Shown here piece by piece: positions 29,932-37,922 of a stretch of DNA of 44,128 nucleotides. Within the stretch, counting starts at the first letter, position 1. Each line of letters starts with the position of its first letter. The stretch comes from Caldifarciminota bacterium (GTDB lineage Bacteria; Hydrothermota; Hydrothermia; LBFQ01). The position numbers were made by a program, and so were the translations under genes. The notes under the pieces were generated by a model, which was not told the DNA's origin, made no database searches, and saw nothing but the letters and a program-made list of their open reading frames with translations. Location: contig WFXS01000091.1 in assembly GCA_015490465.1 (NCBI GenBank), positions 1 through 44,128 on the forward strand, in the 5' to 3' direction.

Positions 29932-31035
29932 TCAACCGGTCGGAGCGGGCTGTTCCTTCCACCTGACGTAGTACTCGTATATCTTCTCCTTCAGATCCTC
30001 AATTCCCTCGCCCGTTTTCGCGCTTACGAACACGACCTCCTCACCGGCGTACCTGTCCTTTAGCCTTTCCAGCATGTACCGGGAGGGAAGGAGGTCTATC
30101 TTGTTGAATACGTACACCTTCGGCTTGTTCCCCGCCCCTATCCTGCGCAGGGTCCTCTCCACCACCTCTATATCCCTTTCAAAGTCGGGTTTAGAAACGT
30201 CAACGACGACGAGGAGGAGGTCGGCCTCGTTGGCCACCATAAGGGTAGACCTGAAGGCTGCTACGAGTTCGGTCGGGAGGTTGGATATGAAGCCAACGGT
30301 GTCGGAGATGAGGACGGTCGCCCCCTTTATCCACGCTGCCCTCGTGAACGTATCAAGGGTTGTAAAGAGCCGGGGACTCTCCTTAAAACGGGACTTAGTC
30401 AGTCGGTTCATAAGGGTACTCTTGCCGGCGCTCGTATAACCCACCAGAGCCACGCGGAAGAAGTACCTCTGTTGCTTCGTCTTCTGCTGGCGAACCTTCT
30501 CCACCTTCTTTAACTTCTTCTTGAGGTGGTTTATGCGGGCCTGTATGCGGCGGCGATCTATCTCCAGCTTGGTTTCACCCGGTCCCCTCGTCCCTATACC
30601 TCCCCCAAGGCGGGATAAGGCTCCGGGGTCAACCCTGAGGCGGGCGAGCCTGTGCTGAAGCTGAGCCAGTTCAACCTGTATCTTGGCCTCGGCCGATCCG
30701 GCGTGCTGGGCGAATATGTCCAGAATCACGTCCACCCTGTCAAGGACCTTGACGGGTATTATGGAGGACAGGTTCCTGACGTGCTTCGGGGAGAGGCGGG
30801 CGTCAAATACGACAGCGTCCACATCAAGCTGGCGGGCCAGTTCGGCGATTTCCTTCGCCTTCCCCTTTCCGATGTAATAGGCCGGGTCTATCTTCCTGCG
30901 CTTCTGTACGACTATGTCCACGACGTCCACACCGGCTGTGTCCAGAAGTTCAACGAGCTCGTCCACGCTCCTCTGTACTTCGGCCAGAGCGTCCGGTCTG
31001 GCCACCGCAACGACTATGGCCCTTTCCCTCTCCAT
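29932..31035 (-). CDS. hflX: Ribosome-splitting GTPase HflX
   Basis: 367 aa. N-terminal HflX domain: VDVVDIVVQKRRKIDPAYYIGKGKAKEIAEL, VVFDARLSPKHVRNL, GIGTRGPGETKLEIDRRRIQARI. G domain: G1 VGYTSAGKSTLMNRL (an Ala where most HflX have N), G2 LFTTLDTFTR, G3 DTVGFISNLPTELVAAFRSTL, G4 FNKIDLL, G5 VSAKTGEGI. HflX binds and splits stalled 70S ribosomes under heat stress. The start overlaps the kinase stop (GTGATG; ATG at 31035 preferred over GTG at 31038), so it is coupled to the kinase gene. Confidence 0.96.
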   Translation of the reverse strand: MERERAIVVAVARPDALAEVQRSVDELVELLDTAGVDVVDIVVQKRRKIDPAYYIGKGKAKEIAELARQLDVDAVVFDARLSPKHVRNLSSIIPVKVLDRVDVILDIFAQHAGSAEAKIQVELAQLQHRLARLRVDPGALSRLGGGIGTRGPGETKLEIDRRRIQARINHLKKKLKKVEKVRQQKTKQQRYFFRVALVGYTSAGKSTLMNRLTKSRFKESPRLFTTLDTFTRAAWIKGATVLISDTVGFISNLPTELVAAFRSTLMVANEADLLLVVVDVSKPDFERDIEVVERTLRRIGAGNKPKVYVFNKIDLLPSRYMLERLKDRYAGEEVVFVSAKTGEGIEDLKEKIYEYYVRWKEQPAPTG

Positions 31036-32312
31036 CACTCTCCGCCTTCCATCAGACCGAAGAGATTGAAGATGGTCTTCTTGCTCGCCTTCTTCTCCTT
31101 ACCCTCTATGGGGAGGACGAGAACGGGGATCCTGAGGGGCTTCTCAAAGATGCTAACGTCGTCGTACATGATGTCAAGGAGTATCTCGTAAGCCCCGTAC
31201 CTCTCCTTGGTGGTTATGATGTACCAGGACACCTCAGCCGGGACCTCAAACTCCTGAAGGTCGGGAGCAGATAGGGACAGGAAGTCCGGCACCTCTATTC
31301 TGGCCTTTCCCTCCCCATCACCCACCAGGGAAACGGATATCTTGTACGGTACGTTGGCCAGTATTACGGATGGGACCTCCACGACGGCCACCTGAACGGG
31401 GGAGTTCTCCCGGAGCTTGTACTTCACCGTAAACGCCCCTTCCGGCCTCCTCTCCTCGTAATGTCCGGGTATGAACCTTGCTATGTGTTTACGTTTTACG
31501 TCCGTAAGGGCGGAGACCATCTCATCGGCCGACTGGAACCGCCCGGCCGGGTCGTGGGCCATGGCTTTCAGTACTATCTCCTCCAGTTTAGGAGGTACGT
31601 CCGGGTTCAGTTCCCTTGGCCGGGGAGGCGAGAACTGGGGAGAGAGTTTCTGATAGTAAATCTGCTTTATGTCCCCTTCAAAGGGTGGCCTCCTGGTAAG
31701 CATGTGGTAAAGGAGCGCTCCCACGGAGTATATGTCCGACCTCTCGTCGGCGAGGGAGAAGGACTTTATCTGCTCCGGTGCGGCGTAGGTGGGAGGGGGG
31801 AGGTAGGAGGTCTTCTTGAACTTTACGGCCGCCTTCGCCGCTATCTCGGCCATACCGAAGTCAACGAGGAGTGGTTCACCGCTCTCGGAGAACCGGACGT
31901 TGCTCGGTCTTATGTCCTTGTGGATCAGGCCATGCCTGTGGGCGTAGGATAGAGCGTCCAACACCGCAAGGGCCACGTTTACGGAGGCTTCCACGTCCAG
32001 CTTATCCATGACGGTGTTGAGATCCACGGGCAGGTAGTCCATTACGAAGAAGATGTACACCCCGTCCTTGTCTATGTCGTGGACCCATGAGATGTGGGGA
32101 TGGGCGTCTAAGGAGGCCGTGGCCTGTATCGTCTTTATGACGAATCGGGTGAACTCCAGATCGGCCGCCACCTCCGGTATGAGGACCTTCAGGGCCACCT
32201 CCCTGTCAAGGCGGGTGTGTCTTGCCCTGTAAACCTCAAATATAAGCCCCTTACCGAGGAAGTCTATGATCTCGTACTTTCTGGCAAGGACGTGTCCCTT
32301 ACTCAACGGCAT
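31035..32312 (-). CDS. Serine/threonine protein kinase with C-terminal beta domain
   Basis: 425 aa, no membrane segment. Kinase domain at residues ~8-275: ARKYEIIDFLGKGLIFEVYRA (glycine loop lacking its third Gly), REVALKVL (ATP-binding Lys), HRHGLIHKDIRPSNVRFS (catalytic loop, with Arg in place of the usual Lys after D-x), VDFGMAEI (DFG), YAAPEQ, and DERSDIYSVGALLYHMLTRRPPF. The last ~130 residues form an unrecognised beta-rich domain (VPYKISVSLVGDGEGKARIEVPD). Catalytic Asp and DFG are intact, so activity is likely. It is flanked by the RidA fusion upstream (14-nt overlap) and hflX downstream, suggesting stress- or translation-linked signalling. Confidence 0.9.
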   Translation of the reverse strand: MPLSKGHVLARKYEIIDFLGKGLIFEVYRARHTRLDREVALKVLIPEVAADLEFTRFVIKTIQATASLDAHPHISWVHDIDKDGVYIFFVMDYLPVDLNTVMDKLDVEASVNVALAVLDALSYAHRHGLIHKDIRPSNVRFSESGEPLLVDFGMAEIAAKAAVKFKKTSYLPPPTYAAPEQIKSFSLADERSDIYSVGALLYHMLTRRPPFEGDIKQIYYQKLSPQFSPPRPRELNPDVPPKLEEIVLKAMAHDPAGRFQSADEMVSALTDVKRKHIARFIPGHYEERRPEGAFTVKYKLRENSPVQVAVVEVPSVILANVPYKISVSLVGDGEGKARIEVPDFLSLSAPDLQEFEVPAEVSWYIITTKERYGAYEILLDIMYDDVSIFEKPLRIPVLVLPIEGKEKKASKKTIFNLFGLMEGGE

Positions 32313-33015
32313 TCAGAAACTCCTCCACGATCTCTTCAACCGCACCCTTGAGCGGAGCGAAGTCGGGTTCCCTGCCCGATTCCAGATCTACGATTACCTT
32401 ACCTATCTCCTCAACGAGCCTGTGATCCGGGAACATGGCCGAAACCTTGTCCTTCGCCTTGGTAAAGTTTATGACGGCTCCTTTCAAGTTACCTTCGGAG
32501 TACTTTATGAGGGCGGCGTCCACGTTCACGAGACCGCTCAGGAAGGTCCTCTTCTCACCCCTGACCTTGCGGAAAGCCTTCTCCCAGTACTCGTGGGATT
32601 CGTAGTACTCTCCCCTCTTAAACAACTCCAGCCCCTCCTTTACCTCGTCCTCAACCCTCCCCCGCAGGGCTATCACCTCTATCTCCACGAGGGCGCCCCT
32701 GGGCAGACCTGCTACGGCGACGGCGGAACGGGCGGGGTAGGGTTCGTGGAAGAAGCGTCCGTATATCTCGTTCACTTTGGGGTAGTCGGCTATGTCCTTA
32801 AGGAAGACCGTAGTTTTGATAACGTCGTCCAGACCGAGTCCTATTTCGGCCAGAACGTTCGCGATGTTCTTTATTACCCTGAGGGTCTGGGCCTCTATCC
32901 CCTCCTCAAGCTCCCCCGTATCCGGGTTTATGCCTATCTGCCCGGCGAGAAAGACGAGATCACCGGCGAACCTGTAAACCGAGTACGGTCCTATAGCCTT
33001 TGGATATTTGGGCAT
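32299..33015 (-). CDS. RidA (reactive enamine/imine deaminase) fused to a DUF309-like domain
   Basis: 238 aa. Residues 1-125 are RidA/YjgF: KAIGPYSVYRFAGDLVFLAGQIGINPDTGEL, VIKNIANVLAEIGLGLDDVIKTTVFLKDI, then YPARSAVAVAGLPRGALVEIEVIALRG with the conserved Arg and Glu of the active site. RidA hydrolyses reactive 2-aminoacrylate. Residues ~130-238 (GLELFKRGEYYESHEYWEKAFRKVRGEKRTFLSGLVNVDAALIKYSEGNLKGAVINFTKA) match the DUF309 helical pattern 'F..G.Y.E.HE.WE..W...R.FL.GLI...A'. No stop or frameshift separates them. The start MPKYPKAIG was set by TATAAT 7 nt upstream. First gene of an operon with a kinase and hflX. Confidence 0.85.
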   Translation of the reverse strand: MPKYPKAIGPYSVYRFAGDLVFLAGQIGINPDTGELEEGIEAQTLRVIKNIANVLAEIGLGLDDVIKTTVFLKDIADYPKVNEIYGRFFHEPYPARSAVAVAGLPRGALVEIEVIALRGRVEDEVKEGLELFKRGEYYESHEYWEKAFRKVRGEKRTFLSGLVNVDAALIKYSEGNLKGAVINFTKAKDKVSAMFPDHRLVEEIGKVIVDLESGREPDFAPLKGAVEEIVEEFLNAVE

Positions 33016-33022
33016 GTACGGT

Positions 33023-33028
33023 ATTATA
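33023..33028 (-). promoter_or_regulatory. -10 box (TATAAT) of the RidA-kinase-hflX operon
   Basis: TATAAT, 7 nt (ACCGTAC), ATG. It decides the start; the open frame runs 65 codons further upstream without RidA-like sequence. Confidence 0.65.
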
Positions 33029-33284
33029 GACCCGAAGACGTTTCTAATACGGAGATTAGCCCGATGGAAGTGTGCGTAGGGAGCATCCGTGGCATAGGGG
33101 TTTACGAGCCGGGGTTGATAGATTGACAGAGGTGTAGAACTCCGGTCTTCCGGGGCAGTTTCAGGGTTCCCCGTGGTATCGCTTGCGAATCCGGGGTATA
33201 CCTGGGACATACCTTTAAGATTACGTAAGGCATTCTAAGACGGCGATCTGGTTGAATTCGTAGGAGGCGGAGGGGAAGGAAGGG

Positions 33285-33620
33285 ATGGAACGGCTCCATC
33301 CGGAGGAGGTAGATGGCGACGAAGAAGCGGGCGAAGCCAAAAAACCCATGTTGTTATTTCCTCAATCCTGACTCTGACAGTCCCTATAGGGCTGGTGGCG
33401 TTCGCTCTCAGAAACGAAAATATCGTGTCCGTCGTTGAAGTTGATGGGAAAAGATACCCAACTCCAGGATGTCTTTAGATACCTGAATCGGCATAAACCC
33501 GTCAATTCCAATCTTCAATACCCGATCTACGAAAGTGCTGGTCTTAACGGAACGGCAAAACAAAAATCCGTACCTTTTCTGCAACTCGTTTGCATAAGTT
33601 TGACGTCGTACGCTCCGTAA
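33285..33620 (+). pseudogene. Broken small membrane-protein gene with two compensating A-run indels
   Basis: Three overlapping stretches join into one sensible protein. An acidic N-terminus (MERLHPEEVDGDEEAGEA, frame of 33285) ends near A6 at 33338-33343. A membrane segment VVISSILTLTVPIGLVAFAL plus RNENIVSVVEVDGK is in the -1 frame. A C-terminal part LQDVFRYLNRHKPVNSN is back in the first frame after the AAAA near 33450. Adding one A to the first run and removing one from the second restores a ~110-aa frame. A GGGGAAGGAAGGG tract precedes the ATG. It is either a decayed gene or two sequencing errors. The rest of 33029-33284 shows nothing I can assign. Confidence 0.4.
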
Positions 33621-33623
33621 AAT
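33618..33623 (+). promoter_or_regulatory. -10 box (TAAAAT) of the moa operon
   Basis: TAAAAT, 8 nt (ACAGTCCG), ATG. It moves the moaA start 14 codons downstream of the first possible Met. Confidence 0.62.
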
Positions 33624-33631
33624 ACAGTCCG

Positions 33632-34606
33632 ATGCTAAAAGACAGGTTCGGGCGAAACCTGAACTACCTCCGCCTCTCCCTTACGGATAACTGCAACCTC
33701 AGGTGTACCTACTGTATGCCCCATAACCCCCACTTCCTTCCCACGGACAACCTCATGGCACCCGAAGAGATAAACCGCCTCGTCCTCCTCCTCGCCCGCC
33801 TCGGCGTAAAGAAGGTAAGGCTCACTGGGGGAGAACCGCTGATAAGGAAGGACTTCCGCAGGATATGGGACCTCCTGAGCCGCACGAACCTGCAGCTGAA
33901 CCTGACGACTAACGGCGTATTCCTGCGGAGATACCTCCCGATACTATCCGGCAGGCTCCACTACCTGAACGTGAGCCTTGATTCCTTAAATCCGGGGCGG
34001 TATGCACTGATAAGCAGAAGTACCCCGAAAACGTTCAACGAGGTATTTGGGGCGATAGAGGAGGCTTTAAGTTACGATTTTTCCGCAGTTAAAATAAACG
34101 TGGTGGTAATAAGGGGTTTTAACGAAGACGAGATACCGGAGTTCGTCCGCCTGACTGAGGACTGGCCCGTAGCCGTACGGTTTATAGAGTTCATGCCCTT
34201 CAACGGCAACGGCTGGAGTGCGGATAGGGTGGTCCCCGTCTCCGAGATGATGGCTATGGTGACCAGAGAGTTCCCGTTACTGCCCGTGTCCGGACTATCC
34301 AACGTTTCCGAAGATTACAGGGTGCCGGGGTTCAGGGGAGTGGTAGGTTTCATAGGGTCAATGACCCGGCCTTTCTGTGATACCTGCAACAGACTGCGTA
34401 TAACCGCCGACGGCCATCTTAAACCCTGCCTCTTCTCGCCCTACGAGGTTGACCTTCTGGGTCCCATGAGGCGGGGGGCCACGGATAACGAACTGACGGA
34501 TATTATCGTACGCACAGTTATGGAGAAACCGAAAGGGCATCCGGGGGTCGCGGAACTGTCCCGGACGGCCCACGAGAACCGGAGGATGTCGGCAATAGGA
34601 GGTTGA
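33632..34606 (+). CDS. moaA: GTP 3',8-cyclase (MoaA), radical SAM
   Basis: First step of molybdenum/tungsten cofactor synthesis: GTP to 3',8-cyclo-GTP. 324 aa. The radical-SAM cluster is SLTDNCNLRCTYCMP (CxxxCxxC with N-terminal LRLS). KKVRLTGGEPLIRKDF binds SAM; INVVVIRGFNEDEIP, FIEFMPF and the C-terminal cluster FCDTCNRLRITADGHLKPCLF (CxxC...C) bind GTP. The final residues lack the usual GG tail (...ENRRMSAIGG is present, ending in Gly-Gly). Only two nt separate its stop from the moaC-moaB start. First gene of the cofactor operon. Confidence 0.96.
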   Translation: MLKDRFGRNLNYLRLSLTDNCNLRCTYCMPHNPHFLPTDNLMAPEEINRLVLLLARLGVKKVRLTGGEPLIRKDFRRIWDLLSRTNLQLNLTTNGVFLRRYLPILSGRLHYLNVSLDSLNPGRYALISRSTPKTFNEVFGAIEEALSYDFSAVKINVVVIRGFNEDEIPEFVRLTEDWPVAVRFIEFMPFNGNGWSADRVVPVSEMMAMVTREFPLLPVSGLSNVSEDYRVPGFRGVVGFIGSMTRPFCDTCNRLRITADGHLKPCLFSPYEVDLLGPMRRGATDNELTDIIVRTVMEKPKGHPGVAELSRTAHENRRMSAIGG

Positions 34607-34608
34607 AC

Positions 34609-35538
34609 ATGGTTGACGTATCGGAAAAGATAAAGACTCTCAGGTACGCAAAGGCCGAAGCCCGAATAAGGATGGGTGATGTGGGTAGGAAACTGCTCCG
34701 GGAGAATAAGGTCCCCAAAGGGAACGCCTACGAGGTCGCCCGCGTGGCCGGTATTATGGCGGCGAAGAGGACCTCCGAAATACTACCCCTGTGCCACAAC
34801 ATCCCCCTGATGTACTGCGACCTATCCTTCTCCGAAGAAGGGGATACGGTCGTTATAACCTCCGAAGTGAAGAGCATCTACCACACCGGGGTTGAGATGG
34901 AGGCCCTTACGGCCGTGAGCGTGGCCGCCCTTACCCTTTACGACATGCTCAAGCCCGTGGAAAAGGACATAGAGATAGCCGGAATCCGCCTCCTTGAAAA
35001 GCGCGGGGGAAGGAGCGACTTCAAAAAGGGGAGGGTAAAGGCCCGCGCCTCCGTAGTGGTGGTCTCTGACAGCGTATTTTCGGGGGATAAGGAGGACAGG
35101 AGCGGCAAACTCATCCTTGAGAGGCTCAAGGAGGAAGGGATTGAGGTGGGAAGGTACGAGATCGTTCCGGACGAGCCGGACCTTCTGGAAAGACTCCTGC
35201 GGGAACTCGTATCGGAGGGGTACGACCTCATCCTCACCACGGGGGGAACCGGTTTCAGCCTCAGAGACTACACCCCCGAAGCCACGAAGAGGGTTATAGA
35301 GAGGGAGGCTCCGGGAGTGGCCGAATTCGTAAGGGTGTACGGAGGGGAACGCACGCCCTACTCCATGCTGTCCAGAGCCGTAGCCGGGATATCGGGGAAT
35401 AGCCTGATAATCAACCTTCCGGGATCAAGGTCGGGGGTCAGAGACGCCCTCAACGCCCTGTTCCCCTACATCTTCCACGCTTTCAAGGTGATGAGGATAA
35501 AAGGAGGGGGCCATGCTGAGGGTGAACGAGGCCCTTGA
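34609..35538 (+). CDS. moaCB: Bifunctional MoaC-MoaB fusion
   Basis: 309 aa. Residues ~1-150 are MoaC, which makes cyclic pyranopterin monophosphate: LRYAKAEARIRMG, GNAYEVARVAGIMAAKRTSEILPLCHNIPL, YHTGVEMEALTAVSVAALTLYDMLKPVEKDIEI, RLLEKRGGRSDF. Residues ~158-300 are MoaB/Mog, which adenylates molybdopterin: VVVVSDSVFSGDKEDRSGKLI, YDLILTTGGTGFSLRDYTPEATK, MLSRAVAGISGNSLIINLPGSRSGVRDAL. Such fusions are known in other bacteria. Start ATG at 34609 follows AGGAGGTTGAAC. The 3' end overlaps moeA by 26 nt. Confidence 0.95.
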   Translation: MVDVSEKIKTLRYAKAEARIRMGDVGRKLLRENKVPKGNAYEVARVAGIMAAKRTSEILPLCHNIPLMYCDLSFSEEGDTVVITSEVKSIYHTGVEMEALTAVSVAALTLYDMLKPVEKDIEIAGIRLLEKRGGRSDFKKGRVKARASVVVVSDSVFSGDKEDRSGKLILERLKEEGIEVGRYEIVPDEPDLLERLLRELVSEGYDLILTTGGTGFSLRDYTPEATKRVIEREAPGVAEFVRVYGGERTPYSMLSRAVAGISGNSLIINLPGSRSGVRDALNALFPYIFHAFKVMRIKGGGHAEGERGP

Positions 35539-36730
35539 GAGGATCGTGAGCCGCACCCGTACGCTCGGAAGCAAGAAGGTAAGCGTAGAGGAGGCCCTCG
35601 GCCACGTACTGGCCGAAGATATAAGGACGCCGGGGGATATGCCCCCCTTTGACCAGGCCGCCATGGACGGCTACGCCGTGGGGTCCCACGGATACGAGTT
35701 CAGGGTCCTGGAGGGGGAGATAAAGGCCGGAGACGAGCCGTGGGATGCCCCCCTGATGCCGGGGGATGCCGTAAGGATATACACCGGCGCTCCCGTACCA
35801 CCCGGAACGTACGCCGTCATACCTCAGGAGTACGTGGAAGTTCTGAACGGGAAGATAAAGAGTACGAAAGTGATTGCCGAAGGTGAAAACGTAAGGCCCC
35901 GCGGAGAGGAGGCCCGGAAGGGTGAGACGATCCTTCCCTCAGGGACGTTTATAACGCCGCCCATTGTGGGTCTGCTCGCATCCATGGGATACACCCACGT
36001 GAAGGTGATAAAGAAGCCGAAAGTGGCCGTGATAACCACGGGGAGCGAGTTAGTTGATCCGACCCCTTCTCCCCCACCGGGCAGGGTAGTGGACTCAAAC
36101 ATGTATCAGATAACGGCGACCCTGAGGGCGTGGGGGCTTGAGGTGGCCTACAGGAAGAGGGTGGGGGACGACCTGCCCTCGCTGATAAAGGCCGTGAACG
36201 AGGCCCTTGAGGTGGCCAACATAGTCATAACGTCCGGGGGCGTATCCGTCGGCAAGTACGACCTCATACGGGAGGTGGCGGAGGAACTCGGAATAACCCA
36301 GACCTTCTGGAGGGTGGCCCAGAAACCCGGAAAACCCATGTTCTTCGGCATAAAGGGGAGGAAACTCGTATTCGGACTTCCGGGGAACCCGGTTGCCGTG
36401 AGCGTTTGCATGTACGTTTATGTGAAGACCGCCGTAAGGCGTATGATGGGCATAAAAGATAGTGTGCTTGATAACTTCGTGTACGCCATCCTCGCAAAGA
36501 CGATGAACAAGAAGGGGAAGCGTCTGGAGTTCGTAAGGGGACACATGTTCTATACGGAGGACAGGAAGTACCTCCCGATAGTCAAGCCCATAGCAAAGAG
36601 AGGTTCCCACATGCTTACGAGCCTGCGGGACGCCAACGCCCTGATAGTCCTTCCGGAGGACAGAAACTACTTTGAACACTGCATGGACGTTAAGGTACTG
36701 CCGCTCAGGTGGTTTTCAATCAACGAATAG
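35513..36730 (+). CDS. moeA: Molybdopterin molybdenumtransferase (MoeA)
   Basis: Inserts molybdate (or tungstate) into adenylated molybdopterin. 405 aa. Motifs: GHVLAEDIRTPGDMPPFDQAAMDGYAV (N-terminal MoeA signature), YTGAPVPPGTYAVIPQEYV, GEEARKGETILPSGTFITPPIVGLLASMG, TTGSELVDP, DSNMYQITATL, VITSGGVSVGKYDLIREV, PGKPMFFG and FGLPGNPVAVSVC, all in the usual order. SD AAAGGAGGGGG precedes the ATG inside the 3' end of moaCB. Whether Mo or W is used cannot be told here. Confidence 0.96.
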   Translation: MLRVNEALERIVSRTRTLGSKKVSVEEALGHVLAEDIRTPGDMPPFDQAAMDGYAVGSHGYEFRVLEGEIKAGDEPWDAPLMPGDAVRIYTGAPVPPGTYAVIPQEYVEVLNGKIKSTKVIAEGENVRPRGEEARKGETILPSGTFITPPIVGLLASMGYTHVKVIKKPKVAVITTGSELVDPTPSPPPGRVVDSNMYQITATLRAWGLEVAYRKRVGDDLPSLIKAVNEALEVANIVITSGGVSVGKYDLIREVAEELGITQTFWRVAQKPGKPMFFGIKGRKLVFGLPGNPVAVSVCMYVYVKTAVRRMMGIKDSVLDNFVYAILAKTMNKKGKRLEFVRGHMFYTEDRKYLPIVKPIAKRGSHMLTSLRDANALIVLPEDRNYFEHCMDVKVLPLRWFSINE

Positions 36731-36740
36731 GAGGTTAAAC

Positions 36741-37193
36741 ATGGAAAAGGGAAAGGTCATAGCGATATCCATAAGTACACGGAGAGGTCTGCCGAAGAAG
36801 AACGTGCCGGAGGCACGTTTTATAGAGGACTGGGGGATAGAGGGGGACGCCCACGCCGGGAAGTGGCACAGACAGGTGAGCATACTGGCCGTGGAAAGCA
36901 TAGACAAGATGAGGGAGAAACTGCCCACCCTCAGACTGGGAGCCTTCGCCGAGAACCTGACGACTAAGTTCCTGAAGGTACCGGAACTCTCTGTAGGGGA
37001 TCGCCTCGTAATAGGGGAGGTGGTTCTGGAGATAACCCAGAAGGGGAAGGAGTGCCACACGGGGTGTGCCATCTCCTACATAGTGGGGGACTGCGTTATG
37101 CCGAAGGAGGGGGTGTTCGCGAGGGTAATAAAGGGTGGCACGGTGAGGGTGGGAGATGAGGTTGCGGTACTTAAGCCGGAACCCGTAAGTTAG
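36741..37193 (+). CDS. MOSC-domain protein
   Basis: 150 aa, a single MOSC (molybdenum cofactor sulfurase C-terminal) domain: ISISTRRGLPKKNVPEARF, GIEGDAHAGKWHRQVSIL, GAFAENLTTKFLKV, VGDRLVIGEVVLEITQKGKECHTGCAI, and MPKEGVFARVIKGGTVRVGDEV. The conserved Cys of KECHTGC may carry sulfur to the cofactor. SD AGGAGGTTAAAC precedes the ATG. Last biosynthetic gene of the cofactor operon, 5 nt before the TauE/SafE gene. Stand-alone MOSC proteins often sit beside moaB/moeA; exact acceptor unknown. Confidence 0.93.
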   Translation: MEKGKVIAISISTRRGLPKKNVPEARFIEDWGIEGDAHAGKWHRQVSILAVESIDKMREKLPTLRLGAFAENLTTKFLKVPELSVGDRLVIGEVVLEITQKGKECHTGCAISYIVGDCVMPKEGVFARVIKGGTVRVGDEVAVLKPEPVS

Positions 37194-37198
37194 GCGGG

Positions 37199-37918
37199 AT
37201 GCTACTCACGACCGCCCTGTTTCTGGCCGCCCTCCTCTACTCGTCCGTGGGCCACGGAGGGGGAAGCGCCTACATCGCCCTGTTCCACCTCTCAGGTATG
37301 GACGCCTACGTCGCCTCCTCTACGGCTCTGGTGTTGAACCTCGCCGTGTCCGGAACGGCCTTCTTTAACTACAGGAGGTTCTTTTCTTTAAAACACGCCC
37401 TCCCTTTCGTGGTCGTGTCCGTACCGGCGGCCTATATCGGAGGCTCCATGAACCTGTCCGGAGACGTGATCAGGACGGTTACGGGCGTTCTGGTCTTCCT
37501 GGCGGGTGTGAGGATGCTGGTCCGTTTCAGGGCGTTTAAGAACCTCAAAGGGATGGAAACGTTTAAAAGGATCTCCGTTTCGCTCATCACGGGGGCAGTT
37601 CTCGGCCTCGTCGCCGGCATCATAGGTATAGGGGGAGGTATTTTCCTGAGTCCGGTCCTGATGTTCCTCGGGTTAAATTCAAAGGAGACGGCCTCCATAT
37701 CCTCCTTCTTCATACTGGTCAACTCGTCCGGTGGACTGCTGGCCCGCCTGAGGTTCGTCCATCTGGATCCCGTATCCACGTCCGTATGGATAGCCGTGGT
37801 ACTCGTCGGTGGAGCAGTCGGCTCCTTCTTAGGTGCGCACCGTTTTCGGAACCGTACTGTAAGGGTGCTTCTGGGCCTCGTCCTGATAGTCGCCGGCGTT
37901 AAGCTCACCTTCACGTAA
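37199..37918 (+). CDS. TauE/SafE-family membrane exporter
   Basis: 239 aa, about seven to eight membrane helices. The first half contains LLYSSVGHGGGSAYIALF, the second half ITGAVLGLVAGIIGIGGGIFLSPVLMFLGL; these repeated G-x-G-G-G motifs mark the family, whose members export sulfite, sulfoacetate or related anions. It is the last gene of the cofactor operon, 5 nt after the MOSC gene, so it may move a sulfur oxyanion handled by a molybdoenzyme or an oxyanion for the cofactor. That is inference. It converges on the CocE-like gene with 4 nt between stops. Confidence 0.88.
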   Translation: MLLTTALFLAALLYSSVGHGGGSAYIALFHLSGMDAYVASSTALVLNLAVSGTAFFNYRRFFSLKHALPFVVVSVPAAYIGGSMNLSGDVIRTVTGVLVFLAGVRMLVRFRAFKNLKGMETFKRISVSLITGAVLGLVAGIIGIGGGIFLSPVLMFLGLNSKETASISSFFILVNSSGGLLARLRFVHLDPVSTSVWIAVVLVGGAVGSFLGAHRFRNRTVRVLLGLVLIVAGVKLTFT

Positions 37919-37922
37919 GGTT

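Noticed and set aside
29900-29936. TTGACT close to TATAAT upstream of the Fur-family gene, read as a full promoter
   Set aside because: The spacer between them is only 10 nt, too short for a -35/-10 pair. The TATAAT alone may still act.
33313-33438. 41-codon basic frame (MATKKRAKPKNPCC...) overlapping the broken gene
   Set aside because: The GGAGGAGGT upstream is only 2 nt from its ATG, and the composite membrane-protein reading of the same DNA is far more protein-like.
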